Assembly: GCA_964607755.1 (NCBI GenBank)
Contig: CAZSMC010000006.1
Location: 35,027 to 99,026, forward strand
DNA: 64,000 bases
Source: CAZSMC01 sp964607755
GTDB lineage: Bacteria; Zhuqueibacterota; Zhuqueibacteria; Residuimicrobiales; Krinioviventaceae
Reading direction: 5' to 3'
The notes below the pieces were generated by a model. The model searched no databases, was not told the origin of the DNA, and worked only from the letters and a program-made list of their open reading frames with translations. Of this stretch, positions 18,511 through 28,360 are shown piece after piece (position 1 is the stretch's first letter; every line of letters begins with the position of its first letter). The position numbers and the translations under genes are program-made.

Positions 18511-20700
18511 TTATTTCACGACAAAACTATCTTTAACCCATTGAGCCGCACCAAGATCGAGACTGCGCTGAATCGGCACCGAGCCGCCAATCATGACGTT
18601 GAATTCACCCTTTTCAATAATGCGTTTTCCATCATTATCAACGATCTGCATCAGTTCTGGTGTGATGGTAAACCTCACTTTTTTGCTCTCTCCCGGCCAG
18701 AGCTTAACACGCTTGAAATCTTTCAGCGACATGTTCGGCACAGTCACCGAAGCGTCTACATCTGAAATATAGAGTTGCACAATCTCTTCGGCTTTGACCG
18801 AACCTGTATTTTTGATCGTCACAGTGGCTTTCACAGATTCGCCTTTTTTCACTGCTGATTCGAGTTCGAGATCGCTGTATTCGAATGTTGTGTAACTCAG
18901 ACCAAATCCGAACGGAAACAGCGGCTCTTTTTCCATGTAACGATAAGTTCGCCCCGCCATGCTGTAATCTTCGTACGGCGGCAGATCGTCAACAGATTTC
19001 GGGAACGTTAACGGCAAACGACCGGAAGGAACCGCATCGCCAAAAATCACATCGGCAACGGCATTGCCGCCTTCCTGTCCCGGGTACCAGACAAACAGAA
19101 ACGCATCGGCCATATCGTATACTTCGGGACAGGCAATCGGACTGCCGCCGGTCATGACCACAACAAGTTTATTGGCTTTGCTGCGAATTTTTTTCAAAAA
19201 GTTCACTTGATTTTCAGGCAATCCGATTTGCTCGCGGTCACCTTTGTGCGGCGAGGCAATGGATTCACCTTCTTCCCCTTCCAGCAACTGGGAAATACCC
19301 AGGCAAGCAATAGTCACATCCGCATTTTCCGCTTCACCGGAAAACCAGTCAATGGGATTGACGTTCGGGCGGTCGAGCAAAGCACCCTGGCGATACATCA
19401 CAGACGTGGCATCGCCGACTTTGCCGACAACGCCTTCCATGATCGTGACCATGTTTTCATTCAAGCCATAATAATTCGCCAGTAACGCCTGCATGTGCGT
19501 GGCCAGCGGACCGGTTACGTACACCTTTTGCAAATCCTTGCGAACCGGTAAAAGATTACCTTTGTTCTTTAACAGCACAATCGATTTTTGCGCGGCTTTG
19601 CGGGCAAGATTGACATGCTCGTCGCAAGCGATCACTTCAGCGCCAATGTCATTAAAAGGCACCATTTCGGCTGGATCGAATAAACCGAGGCGGAAACGGG
19701 TTTCCAGCAATTCCTTTAAATTGCGGTCTACATCTTCCTCTGAGCAGAGCCCTTGATCCACTGCATCAATGATGTAAGGATAAGTGTTGCCACAATTCAG
19801 ATTACAGCCGTTTTTCAGAGCCAAAGCCGCAGCTTCTGCTGGTGTTTCCACAACATTGTGGCCCTGGTAAAAATCGACAATTGCCCAACAGTCTGAGGTG
19901 AAATAACCGTCAAAATTCCACATACCACGAAGCACCTCGCCCATCAAATAAGGGTGAGCGCAACAGGGATCGCCGTTGGTGCGATTGTAAGCGCCCATCA
20001 CACCTTCCACTTTGGCTTCGGTGACCAGCGCTTCAAATGCGGGCAAATAAGTATCCCACATTTCACGCTTGCTAACAACAGCATCAAACTCGTGACGCAG
20101 ACCTTCGGGACCGCTATGAACAGCATAATGTTTGGCGCATCCGGCAGCCTGGAGATATTTTGGATGATTGCCTTGCAAACCCTTGACAAACGCCACACCA
20201 ATGCGAGATGTCAAGAACGGATCTTCGCCGTAGGTCTCATGGCCGCGGCCCCAGCGGGGATCACGAAAAAGATTCACGTTTGGGCTCCAGAACGTCAGGC
20301 CCTGGTATTGTCCGCGATAACCTTCGGCAGAGCACAGATTGAATTTCGCCCGTCCTTCAATGCCAATAACGGATGCCACCTCGTGAATCAAATTTGGGTC
20401 CCAGGTTGCAGCCAGGCCAATAGCCTGCGGGAAAACGGTGGCGCGACCATTCCGGGCGACTCCGTGCAGACATTCACTCCACCAGTTATAGGCCGGAATA
20501 TCCAGTCTCGGAATGGCTTCCGCATTGTAAATGAGCTGGCCAACTTTTTCTTCCAGCGTCAAGCGGGACACCAAATCATCAACCCGTTCCTCAAGCGGAA
20601 GATTGGGATTGCGGAACGGATATTCATAGGATTGCGCATAGACACTCCCTACCATTAAAATCACGACTAAAAACAAGAACGACCACAGCACTTCTTTCAT
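18511..20700 (-). CDS. Glycoside hydrolase family 3 (beta-xylosidase/beta-glucosidase type)
   Basis: A 729-residue exported enzyme: signal peptide (1-22), GH3 N-terminal barrel with nucleophile Asp270 (GYFTSDCWAI), GH3 C-terminal sandwich (about 385-600) and a fibronectin-III-like end domain (about 630-715). The SDCxAI form of the nucleophile motif and EETYGEDP-type substrate loop (HETYGEDPFL) resemble beta-xylosidase and alpha-arabinofuranosidase members more than simple beta-glucosidases. It releases terminal sugars from oligosaccharides in the periplasm. AGGAG lies 8 bases before the ATG. It lies 115 bases downstream of the GH127 gene, and the two are probably cotranscribed. Confidence 0.92.
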   Translation of the reverse strand: MKEVLWSFLFLVVILMVGSVYAQSYEYPFRNPNLPLEERVDDLVSRLTLEEKVGQLIYNAEAIPRLDIPAYNWWSECLHGVARNGRATVFPQAIGLAATWDPNLIHEVASVIGIEGRAKFNLCSAEGYRGQYQGLTFWSPNVNLFRDPRWGRGHETYGEDPFLTSRIGVAFVKGLQGNHPKYLQAAGCAKHYAVHSGPEGLRHEFDAVVSKREMWDTYLPAFEALVTEAKVEGVMGAYNRTNGDPCCAHPYLMGEVLRGMWNFDGYFTSDCWAIVDFYQGHNVVETPAEAAALALKNGCNLNCGNTYPYIIDAVDQGLCSEEDVDRNLKELLETRFRLGLFDPAEMVPFNDIGAEVIACDEHVNLARKAAQKSIVLLKNKGNLLPVRKDLQKVYVTGPLATHMQALLANYYGLNENMVTIMEGVVGKVGDATSVMYRQGALLDRPNVNPIDWFSGEAENADVTIACLGISQLLEGEEGESIASPHKGDREQIGLPENQVNFLKKIRSKANKLVVVMTGGSPIACPEVYDMADAFLFVWYPGQEGGNAVADVIFGDAVPSGRLPLTFPKSVDDLPPYEDYSMAGRTYRYMEKEPLFPFGFGLSYTTFEYSDLELESAVKKGESVKATVTIKNTGSVKAEEIVQLYISDVDASVTVPNMSLKDFKRVKLWPGESKKVRFTITPELMQIVDNDGKRIIEKGEFNVMIGGSVPIQRSLDLGAAQWVKDSFVVK

Positions 20701-20815
20701 CAGATATTCTCCTTTTTGTTAGTCAAAATTCATTCTTAACCTATAAAATGAGCGATTTTCGTTAAAAAAGCAAACCAATTTTCGAAAAATTGTTTTGAAT
20801 TCATTGTCAAAAATA

Positions 20816-22759
20816 TTATTCATACGGTATCCAGACAGTCATCTCACCAATACCGCGATGCGCCCAGGCATAATAGGGAATTGCAGTAAACTTTACCTCA
20901 GCATTGCTATCTTTTCTTCGAGCTTTTCCGTGAACAACACAAACACCTTCTAATAATTCAGGATGAAATGTAGCGTGAAATTCGGCGTCATTATCCACAT
21001 ACAAATTTCGAACTCGACCGGAATGATCAACAGCTTCGGCGCAGTAGACAATCGGTCCGCGTTGCAACGCCATCTTTCTGCGATCGGCTCTGACTTTTTC
21101 ATGGGCTATCACCTTGCGCACAGGCATGGGCAGATCGAGCTTAATCTCATCTCCGGGTGTCCATTCACGTTCTATCCGGGCATAGCCATTGATGATATTC
21201 AGGGGAATAGGTTCGCCGTTCATGGTTAACAAGATCGGAGAATCGTAATCATCCACATATCGATACAGATCACTCGGTAGCTGGCGGTTTTGCGCCCAAC
21301 CCGGAATGCGCAGAGCCATTGTAAACACGGCAGGTTGTTCGGTTTGCACCGTTATTGAAATGTTCCCACTCCATGGATATTCTGTTTTTTGTTTGAATTG
21401 AATTTTTTGATCCTGGAAACTCATTTGAGTCTGGTTGCCGATATATAAATTTGTAAATACAGTATCGTCCCGAACTGCGTAGACATATCCGGGCACAGAA
21501 GGAATAATGCGGGACAAATTAGACGGACAGCATGAACAGTCAAACCACTCTTTGCGTGTCAGGGCGCCCTGGTTAAAGGGCGTCTGGCCATCAAAAGCAA
21601 GGACATTTGGATAGAAAAATGTATTCCCTTCTAATGAGACACCGGCAAGTACATTGTTATACAAACTCTTTTCCAGCACATCGATATATTTTGCCTGGCC
21701 GGTGAGCAGAAACATGCGCTGATTCCAAAGCACGTTGGCAATGGCCGCGCACGTCTCGCAATATGACGCTTCGTTTGGCAATTCATAATTATCGCCAAAA
21801 CTTTCGCCTTCGCGACTAGCGCCAATTCCCCCAATAATATAGAGCTTTTTAGCGACCACATTATTCCAAATGTGGTCGAGCGCTTTAATATAAGCTTGCT
21901 TTCCGGTAAGCGCCGCCACATCCGTCATACCGGCATAGAGATAGCCGGCACGTACCGCATGGCCGACTGCTTCGCTCTGTTCAACGACAGGTTTATGATC
22001 CTGAGAATAAGTCCCATATAACTCGTGCCCGGCGGCGTTCCCGCGCTGATCGAGAAAAAATGTGGCCAGGTCCAGGTACTTTTTGTTACCCGAAACACGA
22101 TAAAGTTTAACCAGACCGATTTCAATCTCCTCATGTCCGGGTACGCCATGGTTGCCATTCGGACCAAATTCAGTAGCAATCAGATCGGCATTTTTTAAGG
22201 CCACATTCAGCAAGGAACGTTTTCCAGTTGCGCGATAGTGCGCCACAGCGGCTTCGTACAAATGTCCGGCATTGTACAGCTCATGCCCACCTTTCAGATC
22301 TGACCAACGATTTTCATCACCGGACCAGTCGGTAGGCGGCTTGTTCGGATTAATCGTCCGCCACGTCATTAAATAACCATCCTCTTCCTGGGCAGCCGCG
22401 ATTTTGGCGATGACCTCATCTAAATATTTTTGCAACTCCGGATCGGGATGCACGCTCAATGAATAAGATGCGCCTTCGATAATTTTATAAACATCCGAAT
22501 CGTCAAAAGGGAACGGAGACTGGAACTCTCCGTCCTGTAATCCCGCAGCAATGGCAAAATTATCAATGCGACCGGATTCTTTGCACTTTTTAAAAGCGGC
22601 CGGTATGGTCACCGTCCGATTGGTGTTCAGCCGTTCAGACCAAAACTGATCTGTTATCTGCACTTTTGTGAACGATACAGGTTGAATTGGATAATCATGT
22701 CGATGGCTTGAACAGGAGAGCACCAAAAAAACACAAATACATAAACTAATAACCCGCAT
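20816..22759 (-). CDS. GH127 beta-L-arabinofuranosidase lipoprotein
   Basis: A 647-residue protein from the ATG at 22759. The signal segment ends in a lipobox (LVLSC), so it is probably tethered to a membrane. The GH127 (DUF1680) alpha/alpha barrel retains the catalytic set known from the characterised enzyme HypBA1: the acid/base Glu319 in GESFGDN, zinc ligands Glu335 and Cys337 (CETCAAI), and the cysteine pair Cys410-Cys411 (DCSCCPS) that includes the nucleophile. Such enzymes cleave beta-linked L-arabinofuranose from plant glycoproteins and arabinan-type chains. It pairs with the downstream GH3. Confidence 0.9.
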   Translation of the reverse strand: MRVISLCICVFLVLSCSSHRHDYPIQPVSFTKVQITDQFWSERLNTNRTVTIPAAFKKCKESGRIDNFAIAAGLQDGEFQSPFPFDDSDVYKIIEGASYSLSVHPDPELQKYLDEVIAKIAAAQEEDGYLMTWRTINPNKPPTDWSGDENRWSDLKGGHELYNAGHLYEAAVAHYRATGKRSLLNVALKNADLIATEFGPNGNHGVPGHEEIEIGLVKLYRVSGNKKYLDLATFFLDQRGNAAGHELYGTYSQDHKPVVEQSEAVGHAVRAGYLYAGMTDVAALTGKQAYIKALDHIWNNVVAKKLYIIGGIGASREGESFGDNYELPNEASYCETCAAIANVLWNQRMFLLTGQAKYIDVLEKSLYNNVLAGVSLEGNTFFYPNVLAFDGQTPFNQGALTRKEWFDCSCCPSNLSRIIPSVPGYVYAVRDDTVFTNLYIGNQTQMSFQDQKIQFKQKTEYPWSGNISITVQTEQPAVFTMALRIPGWAQNRQLPSDLYRYVDDYDSPILLTMNGEPIPLNIINGYARIEREWTPGDEIKLDLPMPVRKVIAHEKVRADRRKMALQRGPIVYCAEAVDHSGRVRNLYVDNDAEFHATFHPELLEGVCVVHGKARRKDSNAEVKFTAIPYYAWAHRGIGEMTVWIPYE

Positions 22760-22763
22760 TTTT

Positions 22764-22769
22764 CCTCCT
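22764..22769 (-). promoter_or_regulatory. Ribosome-binding site fixing the GH127 start
   Basis: A perfect AGGAGG lies 4 bases upstream of the ATG at 22759. It falls inside the reading frame that would start at the ATG at 22783, which has no such site. The shorter start also gives a proper lipoprotein signal. Confidence 0.85.
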
Positions 22770-22882
22770 AAAGTTTTATTCATTTTATCTTATTCAACCA
22801 CACATCAATCCGGCGCTGATACTGGAAATCTTTTTGCAGGATACCCATTGCTCGTTGGTTATTGAACATTTACCTACAAAGT

Positions 22883-23076
22883 TTATTTAAAAAACGCAAA
22901 CAAAATCCCCAACAACGCCCCTACCTGGCCAATCCAAAAGGTAAACATCCATTTGATGAGATCAGATCGCGTATGTTCAATTTTTGAGTCCAGGCGTTTT
23001 TCTACCTGTGCAATCGTCACATTAACTTTGCCAATTTATTCCGTAACGGTTTTTCAACAGACGCAATTTTTACCAT
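22883..23076 (-). pseudogene. Frameshifted small coiled-coil membrane protein
   Basis: A perfect AGGAGG precedes an ATG at 23076 that opens a frame reading MVKIASVEKPLRNKLAKLM and then stops. One base earlier in frame, the sequence continues as VNVTIAQVEKRLDSKIEHT and ends in a single transmembrane helix (WMFTFWIGQVGALLGILFA) with a stop at 22883. A coiled coil followed by this helix is typical of small DUF1640-like membrane proteins. The simplest reading is a one-base deletion near codons 13-16 in a gene of about 65 codons. A sequencing error cannot be excluded. Confidence 0.7.
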
Positions 23077-23397
23077 TCGGCCCTCCTGTTTCAATAAACA
23101 TGGATAAATTTAGCGAAATTTCAAGTAAATGCAAGGAAAAAGTCGTTCTCTCGTATTCTGGAAGTAGAAGGATGTGCCAGTGGTACATAAAAGGCTGCAT
23201 TATTGATTTTATTTCCTCTCAATATCAATTATATGAACACATACTGATCATCGCGCTATCCTGCTATTGGAAAAAATTAATATTGATTTACATTATTGAA
23301 TATATTATGTTAACAAACAAATAATAATACATGATGCTTGAGGCATTGCACTTTTGGTCCATTTCAATTAAAAGTAAATTTTTACGGAGAACCCCTT
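23077..23397. other. Intergenic region without a recognisable gene
   Basis: AT-rich DNA between the frameshifted small gene and the DoxX-fusion gene. Both are read outward from here, so promoters should be present. An open frame at 22953-23324 on the plus strand has biased, non-protein-like composition and crosses the remnant gene, so I do not call it. Confidence 0.35.
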
Positions 23398-24963
23398 ATG
23401 CAACGGACAAAATCTTTAAACTCTTCCGGTTTTAAACTCGGCGGCTTACAGGCGAGTATTTTGGTTGTTTTGCGAATGCTTATCGGATGGCATTTTCTTT
23501 ATGAGGGTCTGGTTAAACTAACAAATCCAGAGTGGACTTCGGTTGCTTTTTTAGCAGAATCAAAATGGCTGTTATCGGACTTTTTTCACTGGATTGTGGC
23601 GAACCCAGCTATTTTAGACATTGTCGATGCGATGAATACTTGGGGACTCATTCTCATTGGCCTGGGATTGTTCCTGGGTGCGCTGACACGGGTTTCAGCA
23701 ATTGCCGGAATCTTGTTGCTGGCGTTGTATTATGTTGCCAATCCTCCGCTCATCGGCTTGTCCACAGGTATGCCAACAGAAGGCAATTATCTTTTTGTCG
23801 ATAAAAATTTGATCGAAATGATGGCACTACTCATCATTGCCCTGCTTCCTACAGGGCGTATCTTTGGCCTGGACGGTCTGTTTGCCAGCCTGATAAGAAA
23901 AGAAAATAAAAAAGCGCGGCAAGAAGCGGCAAAAAAAGAACAGCCGCAAACCGCTGCCAGTGCATCCCGACGGGCAGCGCTGAAGCACTTGGCAACCGTG
24001 CCTCTGCTCGGCGCTTTTGTTTACGCTTATATAAGAAAACTGGGTTACGAAAGCTATGAAGAAAAACATCTTATGGACGCATCTGACCAGCGGATTGATT
24101 CTCAAACCGGCGCGACTGTAAAAACGTTTCAATTTTCCACGTTAAAAGATTTAAAAGGAACCCTGCCCAAAGGCAAAATCAAAGACCTCGAGGTGAGCCG
24201 TCTCTTCCTCGGTGGCAATTTAATTGGCGGGTGGGCCCATGCCCGTGATCTGATCTACGTTTCCAAACTGGTGAAATCTTATCACACAGACCGCAAAGTT
24301 TTTGATACGTTAAAAATGGCAGAACATTGTGGTATCACCACCCTGCTAACCAATCCTCAGCTTTCGCGCGTGATTAACGAATACTGGCGTAAGGAAAAAG
24401 GCACTATTCAATTCTTTTCAGACTGCGGTTACAAAGGCGATGCGATTGAAGGCGCAAAAATATCCATTGACTCCGGTGCTCACGCCTGCTATGTTCAGGG
24501 TGAAATCGGCGACCGCTGGGCGGCCGAAGGCCGGTTCTATGATATTGCCAGGACGCTGGACATAACACGTAACGCCGGTTTGCCTGCCGGCATCGGGGCG
24601 CACAAAATTGAAACTATCAAAGCTTGCGTTGAGCAGGGACTCAAGCCGGACTTTTGGGTTAAAACCCTGCATCACACAAATTACTGGTCGGCCATTCCGA
24701 AGGAAAAGAATGACAACATTTGGTGTGAAAAACCGCAGGAAACGATTCAGTTCATGGAAAATCTCCAAGAACCGTGGATTGCCTTTAAGGTTTTAGCTGC
24801 CGGTGCGATTCATCCGAATGAAGCCTTTCCGTACGCTCTCAAGAATGGCGTTGACTTTTTATGCGTCGGTATGTACGATTTTCAGATTGTCGAAGATGTG
24901 AATATCGCCTTGAACGCATTAAATAGCGATTTGTCCGAACGCTCTCGTCCCTGGCGCGCGTGA
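23398..24963 (+). CDS. DoxX-family membrane protein fused to a barrel-like C-terminal domain
   Basis: A 521-residue protein from the ATG at 23398, which has GGAG 8 bases upstream. Residues about 15-160 form a four-helix DoxX-like membrane domain. A charged linker follows, then a second hydrophobic segment preceded by SRRAALKHL, which resembles a Tat or membrane-anchor motif (about 187-215). The last 270 residues look like an alpha/beta barrel of the aldo/keto reductase or aldolase type (LEVSRLFLGG, CGITTLLTN, GVDFLCVGMYDFQIVEDV). DoxX relatives take part in quinone or thiol redox work. The catalytic role of the fused part is not identified. It is followed by a terminator. Confidence 0.75.
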   Translation: MQRTKSLNSSGFKLGGLQASILVVLRMLIGWHFLYEGLVKLTNPEWTSVAFLAESKWLLSDFFHWIVANPAILDIVDAMNTWGLILIGLGLFLGALTRVSAIAGILLLALYYVANPPLIGLSTGMPTEGNYLFVDKNLIEMMALLIIALLPTGRIFGLDGLFASLIRKENKKARQEAAKKEQPQTAASASRRAALKHLATVPLLGAFVYAYIRKLGYESYEEKHLMDASDQRIDSQTGATVKTFQFSTLKDLKGTLPKGKIKDLEVSRLFLGGNLIGGWAHARDLIYVSKLVKSYHTDRKVFDTLKMAEHCGITTLLTNPQLSRVINEYWRKEKGTIQFFSDCGYKGDAIEGAKISIDSGAHACYVQGEIGDRWAAEGRFYDIARTLDITRNAGLPAGIGAHKIETIKACVEQGLKPDFWVKTLHHTNYWSAIPKEKNDNIWCEKPQETIQFMENLQEPWIAFKVLAAGAIHPNEAFPYALKNGVDFLCVGMYDFQIVEDVNIALNALNSDLSERSRPWRA

Positions 24964-24972
24964 TTTTTATGG

Positions 24973-25010
24973 ACCGCAAGAAATTTATTTTATGAATTTC
25001 TTGCGGTTCT
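24973..25010 (+). terminator. Hairpin terminator after the DoxX-fusion gene
   Basis: A perfect 13-bp stem (ACCGCAAGAAATT 24973-24985, complement at 24995-25007) with a 9-base loop starts 10 bases after the stop codon. The T run is short (TTCTCATT), so it may be a weak or processing hairpin. Confidence 0.65.
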
Positions 25011-25242
25011 CATTCCGACTTTCCACAAAATCGTTACACGATCATCAAATCAAAATCTGCCAAATCAAAATACAACTGTTTAGATTCAAGGCATTTTATC
25101 TTGCTGACAAATGAAAAGAATGTTCATTTTTCCAACAATTTCCCATCTCCTTACCTTTTCCCTTGATAAAATCATTAATTTCCTTAATTTTATAAAAGAC
25201 AAATTTTAAATCATTCAAACAATGACAAATGGAGTTGTGACG

Positions 25243-27033
25243 ATGAAAATGAATCTACCAGCAAAACGTCTTCGCGGTTCGATGCCCAGGGTTGGCATTC
25301 GACCCGTCATTGACGGACGTGAAAAAGGCGTTCGCGAATCTTTGGAGAATCAAACCATGGACATGGCAAAAGCGGCTGCCAAATTCATCTCTGATAATAT
25401 TCGTCATTCCAACGGCCTGCCCGTGGAATGTGTTATTGCCGACTCGACAATTGGCCGTGTCGCCGAAGCGGCTGAATGTGCAGAAAAATTCGCCCGCGCA
25501 GGTGTGGGCGTTTCACTCACTGTGACGCCCAGTTGGTGCTATGGCACCGAAGTCATGGACAGCGAGCCGTTGATTCCCAAGGCGGTTTGGGGATTTAACG
25601 GGACCGAACGCCCCGGAGCGGTTTATCTTGCTGCGGCGCTTGCCGGATACAGTCAACGGGGCTTGCCCGCTTTTGGTATCTATGGCCGTGATGTTCAGGA
25701 TGCTGATGACAAATCCATCCCTAAAGATGTGCAGGAAAAACTGTTGAAATTTGTCAAAGCCGGTTTAGCGGTTGCCGAGATGCGAGGCAAATCTTATCTG
25801 TCCATCGGTTCGGTTTCCATGGGCATTGCCGGTTCGATTGTTGACCAGGAATTTTTTCATGATTATCTGGGCATGCGCAGTGAATCTGTTGACATGTCCG
25901 AGCTCGTCCGCCGGATGGAAGAGGGCATCTATGATCATGGTGAATTTGAGCGCGCTCTGAAATGGGTCAAAGAAAATTGCCAGGAAGGCATGGACCCAAA
26001 CGATAATCCCAGTTCGCGCGAACGCAAGGATCAGGAATGGGAAATGGTTGTAAAAATGACGCTTATTGCCCGCGATCTAATGATCGGCAATCCAAATTTA
26101 AAAAACATTGGATTTGGTGAAGAATCAATGGGCCACAATGCCATTGCCGCCGGATTTCAGGGACAACGTCAATGGACAGATCATTTTACGAATGGTGATT
26201 TTATGGAAGCCATGCTGAATTCATCTTTCGATTGGAACGGCATCCGCGAGCCGTTCATTTTTGCGACGGAAAACGACGCTCTCAACGGCGTTTCCATGCT
26301 TTTCGGTCATTTGCTGACAGACACTGCACAAATCTTTTCCGATGTGCGAACCTACTGGAGCCCTGCCGCTGTCGAACGCGTGACCGGCAAAAAATTGACT
26401 GGCAAAGCGGAACACGGCATCATTCACTTGATCAACTCGGGATCGACAACACTCGATGGCACCGGCCGTCAAAAAGCTAATGGTCAATCCGTGATGAAAC
26501 CGTTTTGGGATATTACTCCGGAGGAAGTTAAGAATTGTCTGAAAGCGACAAGATGGTGCCCGGCAGAATTGGAATATTTCCGCGGCGGCGGATTTTCCTC
26601 GCAATTCAAAACAAAAGGTGAAATGCCAGTGACTATGTCACGCATTAATCTGATTAAAGGACTGGGTCCCGTACTACAGATCGCTGAAGGTTATACTATT
26701 GACCTGCCGGAAGACATTCATAAAAAACTGGATGAGCGGACGAACCCAACCTGGCCGACCACATGGTTTACGCCGAAATTGACAGGAGAAGGTGCGTTCC
26801 AGGATGTGTACACAGTGATGGCCAATTGGGGTGCCAATCATGGCGCCATTAGTTACGGACATATCGGTGATTTACTCATCACACTGGCTTCGATCGTACG
26901 CATTCCGGTATGCATGCACAATGTTGAAAAGAACCGGATTTTCCGGCCCAGCACCTGGTCTGCTTTTGGGACTCAAGAAAGTGAAGGTGCGGATTACCGC
27001 GCTTGCCGGAATTTTGGCCCGTTGTACTGGTAA
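25243..27033 (+). CDS. fucI: L-fucose isomerase
   Basis: A 596-residue enzyme that interconverts L-fucose and L-fuculose, the first step of fucose use. The spacing of three key residues matches the well-studied E. coli enzyme: Glu343 (FATENDALNG), Asp367 (IFSDVRTYWS) and His533 (WGANHGAIS), all metal or catalytic positions. Full family length. The ATG at 25243 has GGAG 8 bases upstream and is preferred to the one at 25222. No fuculokinase, fuculose-phosphate aldolase or fucose transporter is beside it, so later steps must be encoded elsewhere. It fits with the sulfatase and glycosidases upstream as part of sulfated or fucosylated glycan use. Confidence 0.93.
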   Translation: MKMNLPAKRLRGSMPRVGIRPVIDGREKGVRESLENQTMDMAKAAAKFISDNIRHSNGLPVECVIADSTIGRVAEAAECAEKFARAGVGVSLTVTPSWCYGTEVMDSEPLIPKAVWGFNGTERPGAVYLAAALAGYSQRGLPAFGIYGRDVQDADDKSIPKDVQEKLLKFVKAGLAVAEMRGKSYLSIGSVSMGIAGSIVDQEFFHDYLGMRSESVDMSELVRRMEEGIYDHGEFERALKWVKENCQEGMDPNDNPSSRERKDQEWEMVVKMTLIARDLMIGNPNLKNIGFGEESMGHNAIAAGFQGQRQWTDHFTNGDFMEAMLNSSFDWNGIREPFIFATENDALNGVSMLFGHLLTDTAQIFSDVRTYWSPAAVERVTGKKLTGKAEHGIIHLINSGSTTLDGTGRQKANGQSVMKPFWDITPEEVKNCLKATRWCPAELEYFRGGGFSSQFKTKGEMPVTMSRINLIKGLGPVLQIAEGYTIDLPEDIHKKLDERTNPTWPTTWFTPKLTGEGAFQDVYTVMANWGANHGAISYGHIGDLLITLASIVRIPVCMHNVEKNRIFRPSTWSAFGTQESEGADYRACRNFGPLYW

Positions 27034-27113
27034 AAGAAAAGTTGTACTAAAACTAATTTGCCCGTGAAACACACGAAAATTTTATCATGTTTTTATCGTT
27101 CTGATCACTGTGA

Positions 27114-27158
27114 TTTGAGATTTATTTGAATTTTGGGATTTGGTTTTTGTTATTTTTA
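27114..27158 (+). repeat. AT-rich degenerate intergenic repeat, copy 1
   Basis: A 45-bp T-rich stretch (TTTGAGATTTATTTGAATTT... ending GTTATTTTT) that resembles stretches at 50843-50995 (both orientations) and 62479-62520. It lies just upstream of ddl. Confidence 0.5.
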
Positions 27159-27193
27159 ATAAGAGAAAATTACTTTATGTAGAGGTTTTAACT

Positions 27194-28357
27194 GTGGCAG
27201 AAAAATTAAAAATCGGTGTGCTTTTTGGCGGACGGTCTACTGAACATCAGGTTTCGCTGGTGTCAGCAAGTTCGGTCATGTCTGCTCTTGATGCCCAAAA
27301 ATATGACATCCTGCCTATCGGCATCACACTCAAGGGACAATGGCTTTCTGGCAAAGACGTGATGACTTTTTTGAAAACAGGTTCAGGACCGCAACCGGAG
27401 CATGTCTTCTTGCCGGCAGATCCCACTGAAAAACAGCTCCTGACTGTGAGCCGCGGACTGGCAGCAAAAGTGGATGTGATCTTTCCGGTACTGCACGGCT
27501 CTTTTGGAGAGGACGGAACTATCCAGGGTTTGCTCGAGCTTGCTGATGTGCCGTACGTCGGTGCCGGTGTGTTAGGTTCTGCCGTTTGTATGGACAAAAT
27601 CGTACAAAAACAGGTGTGTCTGCAAGCCGGACTGCCAACAGTCCCCTATAAATGGTTTCACCGCATTGACTGGCAAAATCAGCATAATCTAAAAAATTCC
27701 CTCCTCCTGCAAGAACAGATCGGTTCAGCCTCACATGAAGAAATGTTAAAGCACATAGCTAATGCTCTCGATTTCCCGGTATTTGTCAAGCCTGCATCAT
27801 TAGGCTCGAGTGTGGGCATCACCAAAGCAAAAAACATTATTGAATTGCATAGCGGCATCGAACAGGCAGTGCAGTATGACCGCAAAGTGCTCGTTGAAGC
27901 GGCGGTCAATAATGCTCGCGAAATCGAAGTTTCGGTTCTTGGCAACGAACACCCCAAAACCACGGTACCCGGGGAAGTGATTCCGTCAAATGAGTTTTAC
28001 GATTATAATGCCAAATATGTGGATGGGGCATCGGATTTAAAAATTCCTGCAGAGCTGCCTGAATCTCTGACAACGGAAATTCAAAATGCGGCGATAAAAG
28101 GCGTTATAGCATCCGGAGTAGAGGGCATGGCGCGGGTTGATTTTCTTGTTAACAGTGAAACGAATGAATTTGTTCTGAATGAAATCAACACCATTCCAGG
28201 ATTTACCGCAATCAGCATGTACCCGAAATTGTGGCAAGCATCCGGGATGTCTTATTCACAATTGCTGGATGAATTGATTAATCTGGCGCTGGAACGGTAT
28301 AAACAGCGCGCCTCGCTCAACACAAGTTTCAAACCCAAAGAAAAATGGTATCGATAG
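27194..28357 (+). CDS. ddl: D-alanine--D-alanine ligase
   Basis: A 387-residue ATP-grasp enzyme joining two D-alanines for peptidoglycan precursors. The N-terminal domain has the signature VLFGGRSTEHQVSLVSA. The ATP-grasp part includes FPVFVKPASLGSSVGI, and the metal site is NEINTIPGF. The GTG at 27194 is chosen because AGAGG lies 8 bases before it and the family N-terminus begins there. The upstream in-frame ATG has no support. At about 390 residues it is slightly long, of the kind with an extended omega-loop region (about 165-195). rlmB follows after 3 bases. No mur genes are nearby. Confidence 0.92.
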   Translation: MAEKLKIGVLFGGRSTEHQVSLVSASSVMSALDAQKYDILPIGITLKGQWLSGKDVMTFLKTGSGPQPEHVFLPADPTEKQLLTVSRGLAAKVDVIFPVLHGSFGEDGTIQGLLELADVPYVGAGVLGSAVCMDKIVQKQVCLQAGLPTVPYKWFHRIDWQNQHNLKNSLLLQEQIGSASHEEMLKHIANALDFPVFVKPASLGSSVGITKAKNIIELHSGIEQAVQYDRKVLVEAAVNNAREIEVSVLGNEHPKTTVPGEVIPSNEFYDYNAKYVDGASDLKIPAELPESLTTEIQNAAIKGVIASGVEGMARVDFLVNSETNEFVLNEINTIPGFTAISMYPKLWQASGMSYSQLLDELINLALERYKQRASLNTSFKPKEKWYR

Positions 28358-28360
28358 TCT

